Source of the DNA: an uncultured Planctomycetaceae bacterium
GTDB taxonomy: Bacteria > Planctomycetota > Planctomycetia > Pirellulales > Pirellulaceae
Reading direction: 5' to 3'
Length of the DNA stretch: 6,478 nucleotides
Assembly: GCA_903921945.1 (NCBI GenBank)
Contig: CAIXSC010000775.1
Coordinates: 1 to 6,478 of the forward strand
Below, piece after piece: positions 1-6,186 of the stretch (position 1 is its first letter; every line of letters starts with the position of its first letter). Position numbers and translations under genes: made by a program. The notes under the pieces are model-generated. The model was not told the origin of the DNA. It did no database searches and saw nothing but the letters and a program-made list of their open reading frames with translations.

Positions 1-120
1 AACCTGACGCCGCCAAGCCTGACGCCGCCAAACCTGACAATGCCAAACCTGACAATGCCAAACCTGACAATGCCAAACCTGACAATGCCAAACCTGACAA
101 TGCCAAACCTGACAATGCCA
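1..120 (+). repeat. 15-bp in-frame tandem repeat, at least 8 units
   Basis: Eight consecutive 15-bp units fill bases 1-120 and the array may continue to the left of the window. Units 1 and 2 carry GCC GCC (Asp-Ala-Ala) and differ from each other by one base (AACCTG versus AGCCTG). Units 3 to 8 are identical to one another and carry AAT GCC (Asp-Asn-Ala). Identity at the DNA level, including silent positions, points to recent expansion by slippage or unequal recombination rather than selection on protein sequence alone. A degenerate Lys-Pro-Ala follows at 120-128, where the array decays into unique sequence. Confidence 0.95.
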
Positions 121-164
121 AGCCAGCGTCTGAGTCGTCAAAGACGCCCGAGGCTTCCAAGTGA
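1..164 (+). CDS. C-terminal end of an unidentified protein with a Lys-Pro-Asp-Asn-Ala repeat tail (5' partial)
   Basis: Only the last 53 complete codons are visible; the gene starts outside the window. The reading frame is fixed by the TGA at 162-164 and by the 15-bp repeat, which keeps frame throughout. The visible protein reads as two PDAA-type units, six KPDNA units and a short tail ending KTPEASK. It is rich in Lys, Pro, Ala and Asp, contains no hydrophobic segment, and is expected to be disordered. Tails of this kind occur as linkers or surface-exposed extensions of envelope, cytoplasmic and DNA-binding proteins, so composition alone does not give a function. Because the repeat period is a multiple of three, gain or loss of units changes tail length without breaking the frame. 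The identity of the folded part is unknown from this window. The next gene on the same strand starts 245 bp later. Confidence 0.75.
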   Translation, partial: PDAAKPDAAKPDNAKPDNAKPDNAKPDNAKPDNAKPDNAKPASESSKTPEASK

Positions 165-409
165 GGGGGGGCCTGAGTGGGCGGAGCCGCGCGGCCGACG
201 CGACTCGCCAAAATTGTGACCGGTTCCACGTTCGCGGGATCGGTTCCCAGGGTGGCGCGATTTCGCTCCGCGCGACGCTACCGACGAGCCTTTCGAGTTG
301 TCTCTGAGCCACGTCCTTCGCTCCGGTTGCTCACGACAATCGCGGCTCCCCGAGAAACCTTATTACCGTTCCACTCCCTTCCGACACCGCCATACGGAGA
401 CCCAGCGCG
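165..409. other. Intergenic region upstream of the TIM-barrel gene
   Basis: This 245-bp stretch separates the repeat-tailed gene from the next plus-strand gene. I find no convincing coding region: a GTG-started frame beginning at 177 gives an Arg-rich product with no recognisable fold and runs into the next gene out of frame. No strong hairpin with a T run follows the stop codon at 164. A promoter for the downstream gene probably lies here, but I could not find a pair of -35 and -10 boxes at acceptable spacing. The only clear signal is GGAG at 396-399, the likely ribosome binding site for the gene starting at 410. Confidence 0.5.
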
Positions 410-1222
410 ATGGCTCGCGTTTCGATGAACGAGCTGACGACGTATCGCTGGTCGTTCGAAGAGGACGTCCAGCATTACCGCAACGCGGGTTTGCGGGCGA
501 TGAGTGTTTGGCGGCACAAGCTGTCGGATTTTGGCGAGGAAAAAGGCGCCGAGTTGTTACGGGACTGTGGACTGAAGACAGCCAGCTTGCTCTGGGCGGG
601 CGGTTTTACGGGCAACGACGGTCGCAACTTTGAAGAGAGCGTCGAGGATGCCCGCGACGCGATTCGGGTCGCCGCTCTGCTGGACGCCGACAACTTGCTG
701 GTGTATCCGGGAGCTCGCGCGGGGCACACGCGTTCCCACGCGCGGAGGCTGCTGAAGTTGGCGTTGTCCGAATTGGTGCCGATGGCGGACGCCTTCGGCG
801 TCACCCTGGCGCTCGAACCGATGCACGAAGGCTGCGCGACGGATTGGACGTTCCTCACCGATCTGGATGAAACCCTCGAACAGCTGGCCGGGTTCAACAG
901 CCCGAATATCAAGCTGGCGTTCGACACCTACCATTTGGGACACTGTCCGAGAATCCTGCAGCGGATCGCGGAGTTGGCGCCGCGAACCGCGATCGTGCAA
1001 CTGGGCGACGCGCGCTCCGCGCCGAAGGGCGAGCAGAATCGCTGCCGGCTCGGCGAGGGCACCTTGCCACTGCGGGAAATCGTCCGCGCGTACGAGGCGG
1101 CCGGCTACGCCGGCTATTACGACGTTGAACTCATGGGCGAAGACATCGAGTCGACGGATTACCACGAATTGGTGCGCGGCAGCTTGGACGCGGTCGAGCG
1201 GCTTGTTGAGGGGCTGGGATGA
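410..1222 (+). CDS. Sugar isomerase/epimerase-type TIM-barrel protein (AP_endonuc_2 / xylose isomerase-like)
   Basis: The 270-residue product belongs to the metal-dependent xylose-isomerase-like TIM-barrel superfamily, which includes hydroxypyruvate isomerase, IolE/IolI and ketose 3-epimerases. Members move a proton or keto group on sugars, sugar acids or polyols. Visible signatures are LALEPMH (Glu136), LAFDTYH (Asp172, His175), VQLGD (Gln197), GEG (215-217) and YDVEL (Glu240). Glu136, Asp172, Gln197 and Glu240 are the expected metal ligands. Gln rather than His at the third position resembles hydroxypyruvate isomerase more than IolI or tagatose epimerases, from memory of those families. The length is normal. 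No signal peptide or membrane segment is present, so it should be cytoplasmic. The start at 410 is favoured by GGAG at 396-399 with a 10-nt spacer and by the beta-1 strand beginning near residue 3; Met6 is a weaker alternative. A Gfo/Idh/MocA dehydrogenase follows 118 bp downstream. The exact substrate cannot be read from sequence. Confidence 0.9.
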   Translation: MARVSMNELTTYRWSFEEDVQHYRNAGLRAMSVWRHKLSDFGEEKGAELLRDCGLKTASLLWAGGFTGNDGRNFEESVEDARDAIRVAALLDADNLLVYPGARAGHTRSHARRLLKLALSELVPMADAFGVTLALEPMHEGCATDWTFLTDLDETLEQLAGFNSPNIKLAFDTYHLGHCPRILQRIAELAPRTAIVQLGDARSAPKGEQNRCRLGEGTLPLREIVRAYEAAGYAGYYDVELMGEDIESTDYHELVRGSLDAVERLVEGLG

Positions 1223-1269
1223 TTGTCCACGGTCCCCAGTGGGTTACGTTCCGGTCCCATGGGCGATTC

Positions 1270-1298
1270 TTGATCCGCTGGCGCGCGAACGTTATGCT
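1270..1298 (+). promoter_or_regulatory. Candidate sigma70-type promoter for the Gfo/Idh/MocA gene
   Basis: TTGATC at 1270-1275 and TATGCT at 1293-1298 are separated by 17 bp, the optimal spacing. Each hexamer matches the sigma70 consensus at four of six positions, including the key TTGA and the first TA and last T of the -10 box. Transcription would start near 1305 and give a leader of about 35 nt before the ATG at 1341. This supports independent transcription of the dehydrogenase gene even though the isomerase lies just upstream. In a high-GC genome such pairs can arise by chance, and planctomycete promoters are poorly characterised. Confidence 0.4.
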
Positions 1299-1340
1299 AC
1301 TCCCACCTTCGTTCCACTAAAAACTTTGGAGATCAGAGAC

Positions 1341-2819
1341 ATGCCCAGAACATCCCGCCGTGCCTTCTTGGAGACGGCTTCGGTCATTGGCGCCGGCTAC
1401 TTCGTGGCCGCCGGCACGCGGCCCGCGATGAGCAACTCCGCCAACGAGAAGCTGAACGTCGCTTGCATCGGCGTGGGCGGCAAGGGCGGCAGCGATTCGG
1501 CCAACGCGGCCCAATTCGGCAATGTCGTCGCGATCTGCGACGTCGACCGCAACACGCTCGCCAGCAAAGGCAACGCGAACGGCTTCCAAAACGCCGAAAA
1601 GTTCACCGACTACCGCGAACTGTTCGCGAAGTACGGCAAGAAGATCGACATCGCCACGGTCAGCACGCCGGATCACATGCACGGCCCGGTGACGCTGGAA
1701 GCGATGCGGCTCGGGATCAGTTGCTACACGCAAAAGCCGCTCACCCGCACGATCTACGAGGCTCGGTTGCTGGCCAAGGTGGCGGCCGAAACGGGCGTCT
1801 GCACGCAGATGGGCAACCAAGGCACGGCGCTCAATTCGTCCCGCGAAGCGATCGCCCAAATCAAGTCGGGCGTGCTCGGCACCCTGAAGGAAGTCTATGC
1901 GTGGTCGAACCGGCCGATCTGGGCCCAGGCGCCCGGCCGTCGCATGACGATGGAAAAGTTCTCCGCCCAAGCCCGCAAAGACAACGCGGAAGGCGCCGAC
2001 AAGATCATCGAAGCGAAGAAGAAGGAAATCGAACGTTCCCTGGAACGGATCGACTGGAAGAATTGGCTCGGCGTCGCGCCGCAGCGTGAATTCTGGCCCG
2101 GCCTCTACCACCCGTTCCAATTCCGCGGCTGGTGGGATTTCGGCACCGGCGCCTTGGGCGACATGGCCTGCCATCAATTGACCGTGCCGTTCGCCTCGTG
2201 CGGACTCCGCGACCCGATCTCCGTCGTCGCCAAGACCACCGGCCACGATTACGACAGCTTCCCGGCAAGCTCGATCATCAAGTTCGAGTTCCCGGAAACC
2301 AGCGAACGTCCCGCGATTCCGTTCTGGTGGTATGACCGCCGCGGCAACAAGCCGCCCGCCGAAGTGTTCAGCAAGCTGGGCATCAACAGCGTTTCCGACA
2401 GCGGCGTGCTCGTGGTGGGTGAAAAGGGCGCGTTCTACAGCTCGGACGACTACTGCGGCGTCTATGTCCTCAAGGGCGTCGAGAAGGTGAAGGTGGACTA
2501 CGAGAAGGCCGAGGACAAGGGCAACAACGACCTGAACAACATGTACGAGTTGTTCCGGGCGAAGATGGCCAACGATCCGAAGATCTGCAAATCGAACTTC
2601 GTCGATCGCGCTGGCCCGCTCACCGAAACCATCCTGCTCGGCAATCTCGCCGTTTGGGCGGCCGCCACGGGCGGAGCGAACGGCAGCATGGGCGAGTGGG
2701 GCGAGAAGGTTGAATGGGACGCCCGTAATCTCAAGGTCACCAACCTCGCGTCGATCAAGACGCCGGGTGTCGCGGATCTGATCAAGCCGAAGTATCCCGA
2801 AGGCTACCGGCTCGACTAA
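1341..2819 (+). CDS. Tat-exported Gfo/Idh/MocA family NAD(P)-dependent oxidoreductase
   Basis: The 492-residue product is a Gfo/Idh/MocA dehydrogenase, a family that oxidises or reduces hydroxyl groups of sugars, cyclitols and related compounds using a tightly bound or diffusible NAD(P). The N-terminus MPRTSRRAFLETASVIGAGY has a twin-arginine motif (SRRAFL, residues 5-10) and a hydrophobic stretch, so the folded enzyme is probably exported by Tat. The Rossmann fold starts at LNVACIGVGGKGG (38-50), with an acidic CDVD at 67-70. STPDHMH (108-114) and QKPL (131-134) mark the nucleotide/catalytic loop; the usual EKP is QKP here, keeping Lys132. WDFGTGALGDMACHQL (265-280) carries Asp274 and His278, the expected catalytic pair region. 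A charged helical insert lies at about 205-240. The frame stays open upstream to 867, but the start at 1341 is chosen because GGAG lies at 1328-1331 with a 9-nt spacer and the Tat signal begins there. It is followed by a strong hairpin. Substrate unknown. Confidence 0.95.
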   Translation: MPRTSRRAFLETASVIGAGYFVAAGTRPAMSNSANEKLNVACIGVGGKGGSDSANAAQFGNVVAICDVDRNTLASKGNANGFQNAEKFTDYRELFAKYGKKIDIATVSTPDHMHGPVTLEAMRLGISCYTQKPLTRTIYEARLLAKVAAETGVCTQMGNQGTALNSSREAIAQIKSGVLGTLKEVYAWSNRPIWAQAPGRRMTMEKFSAQARKDNAEGADKIIEAKKKEIERSLERIDWKNWLGVAPQREFWPGLYHPFQFRGWWDFGTGALGDMACHQLTVPFASCGLRDPISVVAKTTGHDYDSFPASSIIKFEFPETSERPAIPFWWYDRRGNKPPAEVFSKLGINSVSDSGVLVVGEKGAFYSSDDYCGVYVLKGVEKVKVDYEKAEDKGNNDLNNMYELFRAKMANDPKICKSNFVDRAGPLTETILLGNLAVWAAATGGANGSMGEWGEKVEWDARNLKVTNLASIKTPGVADLIKPKYPEGYRLD

Positions 2820-2840
2820 ACGCGGTTGTCGTCTCGTTTC

Positions 2841-2878
2841 GCGCCCGCCGGTCACGATGTCGCGTGATCGGCGGGCGC
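2841..2878 (+). terminator. Strong 16-bp hairpin after the Gfo/Idh/MocA gene
   Basis: Bases 2841-2856 pair with 2863-2878 in a 16-bp stem with no mismatch except one G-U wobble (2851 with 2868); the loop is the six bases 2857-2862. The outer ten pairs are all G-C. It begins 21 bp after the TAA at 2817-2819 and is not followed by a long T run (only ATTT near 2884-2887). It is therefore either a terminator with a weak U tract or an mRNA-stabilising 3' hairpin. It separates the dehydrogenase transcript from the lipoprotein gene. Confidence 0.7.
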
Positions 2879-2909
2879 TGCTGATTTCCGCCCCCCATCG
2901 ACTCGGTTT

Positions 2910-2933
2910 CCGTCGCCGCATGCTTCGCGACGG
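2910..2933 (+). other. Small hairpin just upstream of the lipoprotein ribosome binding site
   Basis: CCGTCGC at 2910-2916 is perfectly complementary to GCGACGG at 2927-2933, leaving a 10-base loop. The stem ends five bases before GAGGAA (2939-2944), the ribosome binding site of the gene at 2953. An alternative 6-bp pairing of 2913-2918 with 2931-2936 overlaps it. Its position would allow an effect on translation or leader stability, but a 7-bp GC-rich stem can occur by chance at this base composition. Confidence 0.3.
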
Positions 2934-2952
2934 CGAGTGAGGAAGATCCCGC

Positions 2953-4380
2953 ATGCGTCGCCGCCTCCCGTTCCGCTTCCTGTCCCGCAGTTTTGCTTCG
3001 GGCCTGTTCGCTGCCAGCGCCGCGGTCGCCTGCGTGTCGCTCACCGGCTGCCCGCAACCGGCGAACCAAGGACCGGCCGCGAACCCAGATGCCGCTTCGA
3101 GCGAGAACCCGGGTGGCGCCACCACCGGCGGGCAAGCGGCTGGCGATCCAGCGGATGCGGCGAAGGCGGCCAGTGGGAAGTCGGAGGCGGAAGTGGCGGC
3201 GACGGCGTCCGCCGACGATGTCTCCGCCGCCCGCAAGTTGCTCGACGGGCTCGGCGCCAAGGCCAAGTACGAGCCGAAGGTCGGCGGGCTGCTCCGCGAG
3301 GTTTCCATCCAGGATGGCGCCAGTCTTACGGCTGATGACATCGCTCTCTTCGGCCGCCTTTCCGACCTCGAAAAGCTGCAGATCTTCAATTACCGCGAAC
3401 TCAATGACGAGATGGCGGCGAAACTCGCTGCGCTGAAAAAACTCTCCGCCCTCGCCTTGACCAACTCGGTCATCAACGACGCGACCGTCGACCTGATCGT
3501 CAAATCGTTTCCCAACTTGGTGGAACTCGACTTGTCCTCGAACACGAACATGTCGAGTGGCGTGTTGAAGCAGATCAGCCAGTTGGCAAAGCTGCAGCGA
3601 TTGACGCTCGTGCAGAACCAATTCAACGACATCGGTTCGCAGCAGTTGCCCAAGCTGGCCAACCTCCGGTCGCTTGACCTGCGCGGCAACATGGAAGCCG
3701 GTGACATGACCATGGAGGTTGTCGGTGCGCTGCCAAAGCTTTCGGCGCTCAAGCATCGCAGTACGGCTGTCACCGACTTTGGCCTGGAAAAGCTCTGCGA
3801 AAGCAAAACGCTCGACTCGTTGCTCTTGCAAGATTTCATCATCACCGATCAATCCGGCGCCTTCCTGGCGAAACTCCCCAAGCTCTCTCAATTGGAGATT
3901 TTCCGCTGCCAAGGATTCGGCTCGGAAGGTGTGCTGGCGCTCAAAGGACTCGGCTTGACCCGGCTGACGCTCCGCGATCTGCCCAATGTGGATGACCGAG
4001 CTTTGGAAGTGCTGGCCGAACTGCCAAAGCTGCGCCGCCTTTACCTGCATGAACTGTCCTCGGTCGGCGATAGCGGGTTGTCCAATCTCGCGAAATCCGG
4101 CTCGCTCGAATTACTCGACATCTGGAGCGTGCCGCAGATGACGGACGCGACCGTCGCGGTCATCGCGAAACTGTCGGGTGTCAAGGAACTGTCGATTCGC
4201 TCGACGGGCATCTCGGATGCCTCGATCGATCTCCTGTTGGGCATGCCGCAACTGCAGTCGTTGACCCTAAAGGAAAACGGCTCGGTCACCGAAGCCGGAT
4301 TGAAGCGATTGTCGGAACGCAAATGGACCAAGCTGGACGTCGGCAACGCTGGCGGTGACGCCGACGCGGCCGGCCAGTAA
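2953..4380 (+). CDS. Leucine-rich-repeat lipoprotein
   Basis: The 475-residue product begins with a basic, hydrophobic signal peptide ending in the lipobox LTGC, so Cys33 would be lipidated and the protein anchored in an envelope membrane. Residues 34 to about 95 form an Ala/Gly/Pro/Ser-rich linker. From about residue 113 to 463 there are roughly 13-14 leucine-rich repeats of about 24 residues with the pattern LxxLxxLxLxx followed by a T-or-S-x-I/V-T/N-D-A-type turn; clear examples are LKKLSALALTNSVIND (161-176) and LPKLRRLYLHELSSVGDSGL (357-376). LRR domains of this type are common in planctomycetes and normally bind proteins or other ligands; no catalytic domain is visible. The start is supported by GAGGAA at 2939-2944 with an 8-nt spacer and by the signal peptide beginning there. 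The DUF3754 gene starts 88 bp downstream on the same strand and may be co-transcribed. The ligand is unknown. Confidence 0.9.
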   Translation: MRRRLPFRFLSRSFASGLFAASAAVACVSLTGCPQPANQGPAANPDAASSENPGGATTGGQAAGDPADAAKAASGKSEAEVAATASADDVSAARKLLDGLGAKAKYEPKVGGLLREVSIQDGASLTADDIALFGRLSDLEKLQIFNYRELNDEMAAKLAALKKLSALALTNSVINDATVDLIVKSFPNLVELDLSSNTNMSSGVLKQISQLAKLQRLTLVQNQFNDIGSQQLPKLANLRSLDLRGNMEAGDMTMEVVGALPKLSALKHRSTAVTDFGLEKLCESKTLDSLLLQDFIITDQSGAFLAKLPKLSQLEIFRCQGFGSEGVLALKGLGLTRLTLRDLPNVDDRALEVLAELPKLRRLYLHELSSVGDSGLSNLAKSGSLELLDIWSVPQMTDATVAVIAKLSGVKELSIRSTGISDASIDLLLGMPQLQSLTLKENGSVTEAGLKRLSERKWTKLDVGNAGGDADAAGQ

Positions 4381-4468
4381 CGTCGCGTACCCGGCCTGCG
4401 GGCATCGCCGGCGAGGGAGCGTGGCCGAATGGCAGATTCGGGATAAAGCTCGCGGCGGAAAGGAACCG

Positions 4469-6070
4469 ATGGCGAACAAACACGCGCCTGAAACCGAGAA
4501 GTTCAGGCGGGTGCGGCATGGAAAGCTGCACGACGCGTCGCGTGAGCCGGCCACTGTGGTAGCTCCGTCCGCGGATTCGCCGGCAGCCTCCTCGCAGGTT
4601 CAAGATCAAGCGCCGGAAGGCACGGGCGTCGCGGCCCCGTCGCCAGCCTCTCCACCCGTGGCTTCGCCGCCGTCCATGCCCAAAACAGGCGCGGCGGCCC
4701 CCGGGGCAAAGGCGGCTCCCGCCGCAGCTGCGGCCTCCATGGCAAAGGCTGCCCCGGCGGCGTCACGGGAACGACGCGAGCCTGTCGAACCGCCAATTCT
4801 TGCGAGCGGCTGGCGGAGCGATCCTGATTCGCCGCGCGAGCATTTCATTCCGGTGCAACGCGACGACCTGTTGCGGGCATTGACGGCCGACTTGACAACC
4901 ACCGCCGCCGACGCGGATCGATTGCGGCGGATCTGCCAATTGCTCGAGGAGGCGTACCACCTCGTGCATTATCGCCGGTATCGCGGGATTCTCGCGACGT
5001 ACGCTCCCTTCGATCCCGACGCGGATACGCATTCCTTGGCGGTCTCCGATCCGGCCGAACGCTCGCGGGCGGCGGCGGCCGTTTGCGACAAGCTGGCTTC
5101 ACTGTTGCTGCAGGCCAATTTTCGCCGACTGGACCGCGAGGAAATCAACGAGGCGCTGGAGGCGGCCAGCGATTGGGGACTGCGGCTGCGAGTGAACTTC
5201 GCCGAGTTCGAACGGCTGGAAGTCTACGCGCGCGGCGAAGGGGTCATCGACCGCCAACGGCGTTCGTGGCGAACACTGTTCCGCCACAGGCCGGTCGAAG
5301 TCCCCGTCTATCAGCGGCTGGCGATTGTTTTTCGATTCCGCGACGAGGTCGGAGCAGGGGCCAAGGCGTCGACGGCCGCCGTGGATGGTCAAGCGGCGAT
5401 ATCGGCGGCGGTGCCCGACACCGGGGTGCGGATCAAACTGTTCAAGAACATTCCCAAGTACGACATCGAGATGCTACTGCCCGGCGTCGAAGTGCGGATG
5501 ACGTGGCTCGACCGCGGCCGCATCATCCTGCCGACCATCTCCGGGTTGGCCTTAACCGCGTACAAAATCATTCGCGGCGCCATCGTGATCGCGTTCGCGG
5601 GCGCCTACGGTTTCGCCGGCATGGTCGGGTTGATCATCGGCACTTTGGGCTATGGCGTCAAATCGCTGATGGGGTACCTGCGGACCAAAGACAAGTACCA
5701 CCTGCAACTGACGCAGAATCTCTACTACCGCAATCTGGACAACAACGCCGGCGCGTTGTTTCGCATCGTCGCCGAGGCCGAAGAGCAAGAAATGCGCGAA
5801 GTCATGCTCGCCTACTTCCTGCTGTGGCGCGACGCCGGTCCCGAAGGCTGGACCGCTCGCCAACTGGATGAGGCGTGCGAGTCGTTCCTGCTGCGATTGC
5901 TCGGTTCCGAAGTTGATTTCGAAGTCGGCGACGCAATCCGGAAACTCGAACAATTGCGATTGGTCGATTCGCGTCCCGGCCATCGTTGGACCGCCATCTC
6001 GCTCGATGAAACCTACCGTCGCCTGCAAGAACGCTGGCAAACGTTCGTCCGCGAATTGGAACCACACTGA
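4469..6070 (+). CDS. DUF3754 (TMEM143-like) membrane protein
   Basis: The 533-residue product resembles the DUF3754 family, which includes the mitochondrial protein TMEM143 and uncharacterised bacterial and plastid-lineage proteins; no biochemical function is established. Residues about 25-100 are an Ala/Pro-rich, probably disordered segment. The conserved region starts near residue 123 (REHFIPVQRDDLLRAL). FKNIPKYDIEMLLPG (325-339) precedes two hydrophobic segments, about 351-366 and 370-396, likely a membrane hairpin. These are followed by LTQNLYYRNLDNNAGAL (414-430) and EEQEMREVMLAYFLLW (438-453), the most family-typical motifs. GWTARQLDEACESFL (460-474) looks like part of a winged-helix-like tail. 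The start at 4469 is preferred: AAAGGA at 4459-4464 lies just upstream, and the longer option at 4355 would overlap the lipoprotein gene by 26 bp and add 38 residues of uncharacteristic sequence. The stop codon lies inside a 20-bp tandem array. Confidence 0.85.
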   Translation: MANKHAPETEKFRRVRHGKLHDASREPATVVAPSADSPAASSQVQDQAPEGTGVAAPSPASPPVASPPSMPKTGAAAPGAKAAPAAAAASMAKAAPAASRERREPVEPPILASGWRSDPDSPREHFIPVQRDDLLRALTADLTTTAADADRLRRICQLLEEAYHLVHYRRYRGILATYAPFDPDADTHSLAVSDPAERSRAAAAVCDKLASLLLQANFRRLDREEINEALEAASDWGLRLRVNFAEFERLEVYARGEGVIDRQRRSWRTLFRHRPVEVPVYQRLAIVFRFRDEVGAGAKASTAAVDGQAAISAAVPDTGVRIKLFKNIPKYDIEMLLPGVEVRMTWLDRGRIILPTISGLALTAYKIIRGAIVIAFAGAYGFAGMVGLIIGTLGYGVKSLMGYLRTKDKYHLQLTQNLYYRNLDNNAGALFRIVAEAEEQEMREVMLAYFLLWRDAGPEGWTARQLDEACESFLLRLLGSEVDFEVGDAIRKLEQLRLVDSRPGHRWTAISLDETYRRLQERWQTFVRELEPH

Positions 6071-6186
6071 CGGCGATTCTTGGCGACTGACGGCGATTCG
6101 CGGCGACTGACAGCGATTCGCGGCGACTGACAGCGATTCGCGGCGACTGACGGCGATTCGCGGCGACTGATGGCGATTCGCGGCGG
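6067..6186 (+). repeat. 20-bp tandem repeat, 6 units, starting at the DUF3754 stop codon
   Basis: Six head-to-tail 20-bp units with consensus CTGACGGCGATTCGCGGCGA occupy 6067-6186. Unit 1 differs at two bases (TT for GC near 6080-6081), units 3 and 4 have CAG for CGG near the start, and unit 6 has CTGATGG and ends in G. The first unit supplies the TGA stop of the DUF3754 gene at 6068-6070. Each unit contains a 9-base inverted repeat, GCGATTCGC. The period is not a multiple of three, so the array is not built as a coding repeat. TGA at 6068, 6088 and 6108 falls in all three plus-strand frames. Confidence 0.95.

Noticed and set aside
177..428. Small plus-strand frame with a GTG start upstream of the TIM-barrel gene
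   Set aside because: No ribosome binding site of note, Arg-rich composition, no recognisable motif, and overlap with the supported gene in another frame.
867..1340. A long upstream extension of the dehydrogenase frame
   Set aside because: The frame is open but overlaps the well-supported TIM-barrel gene, gives Arg/Ser-rich non-family sequence, and ignores the Tat signal and ribosome binding site at 1341.
1317..3389. Minus-strand open frame of about 690 codons
   Set aside because: It lies antisense to the dehydrogenase and the lipoprotein, has the Arg/Ala/Val-rich composition of a high-GC shadow frame, and crosses the strong hairpin; no domain is recognisable.
2782..4050. Minus-strand open frame of about 420 codons opposite the LRR gene
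   Set aside because: It mirrors the LRR codon pattern in antisense and has no independent start signal or recognisable motif.
4418..4460. tRNA-like opening (GTGGCCGAATGGCA) between the lipoprotein and DUF3754 genes
   Set aside because: It resembles a tRNA D-arm, but no anticodon arm, T-arm with GGTTCGA-type loop or acceptor pairing follows; it is too close to the next ribosome binding site for a full tRNA.
4721..4734. Perfect 14-bp palindrome GCCGCAGCTGCGGC
   Set aside because: It lies within the Ala-rich coding linker of the DUF3754 protein, where GCC/GCG/GCT Ala codons produce such palindromes by composition.
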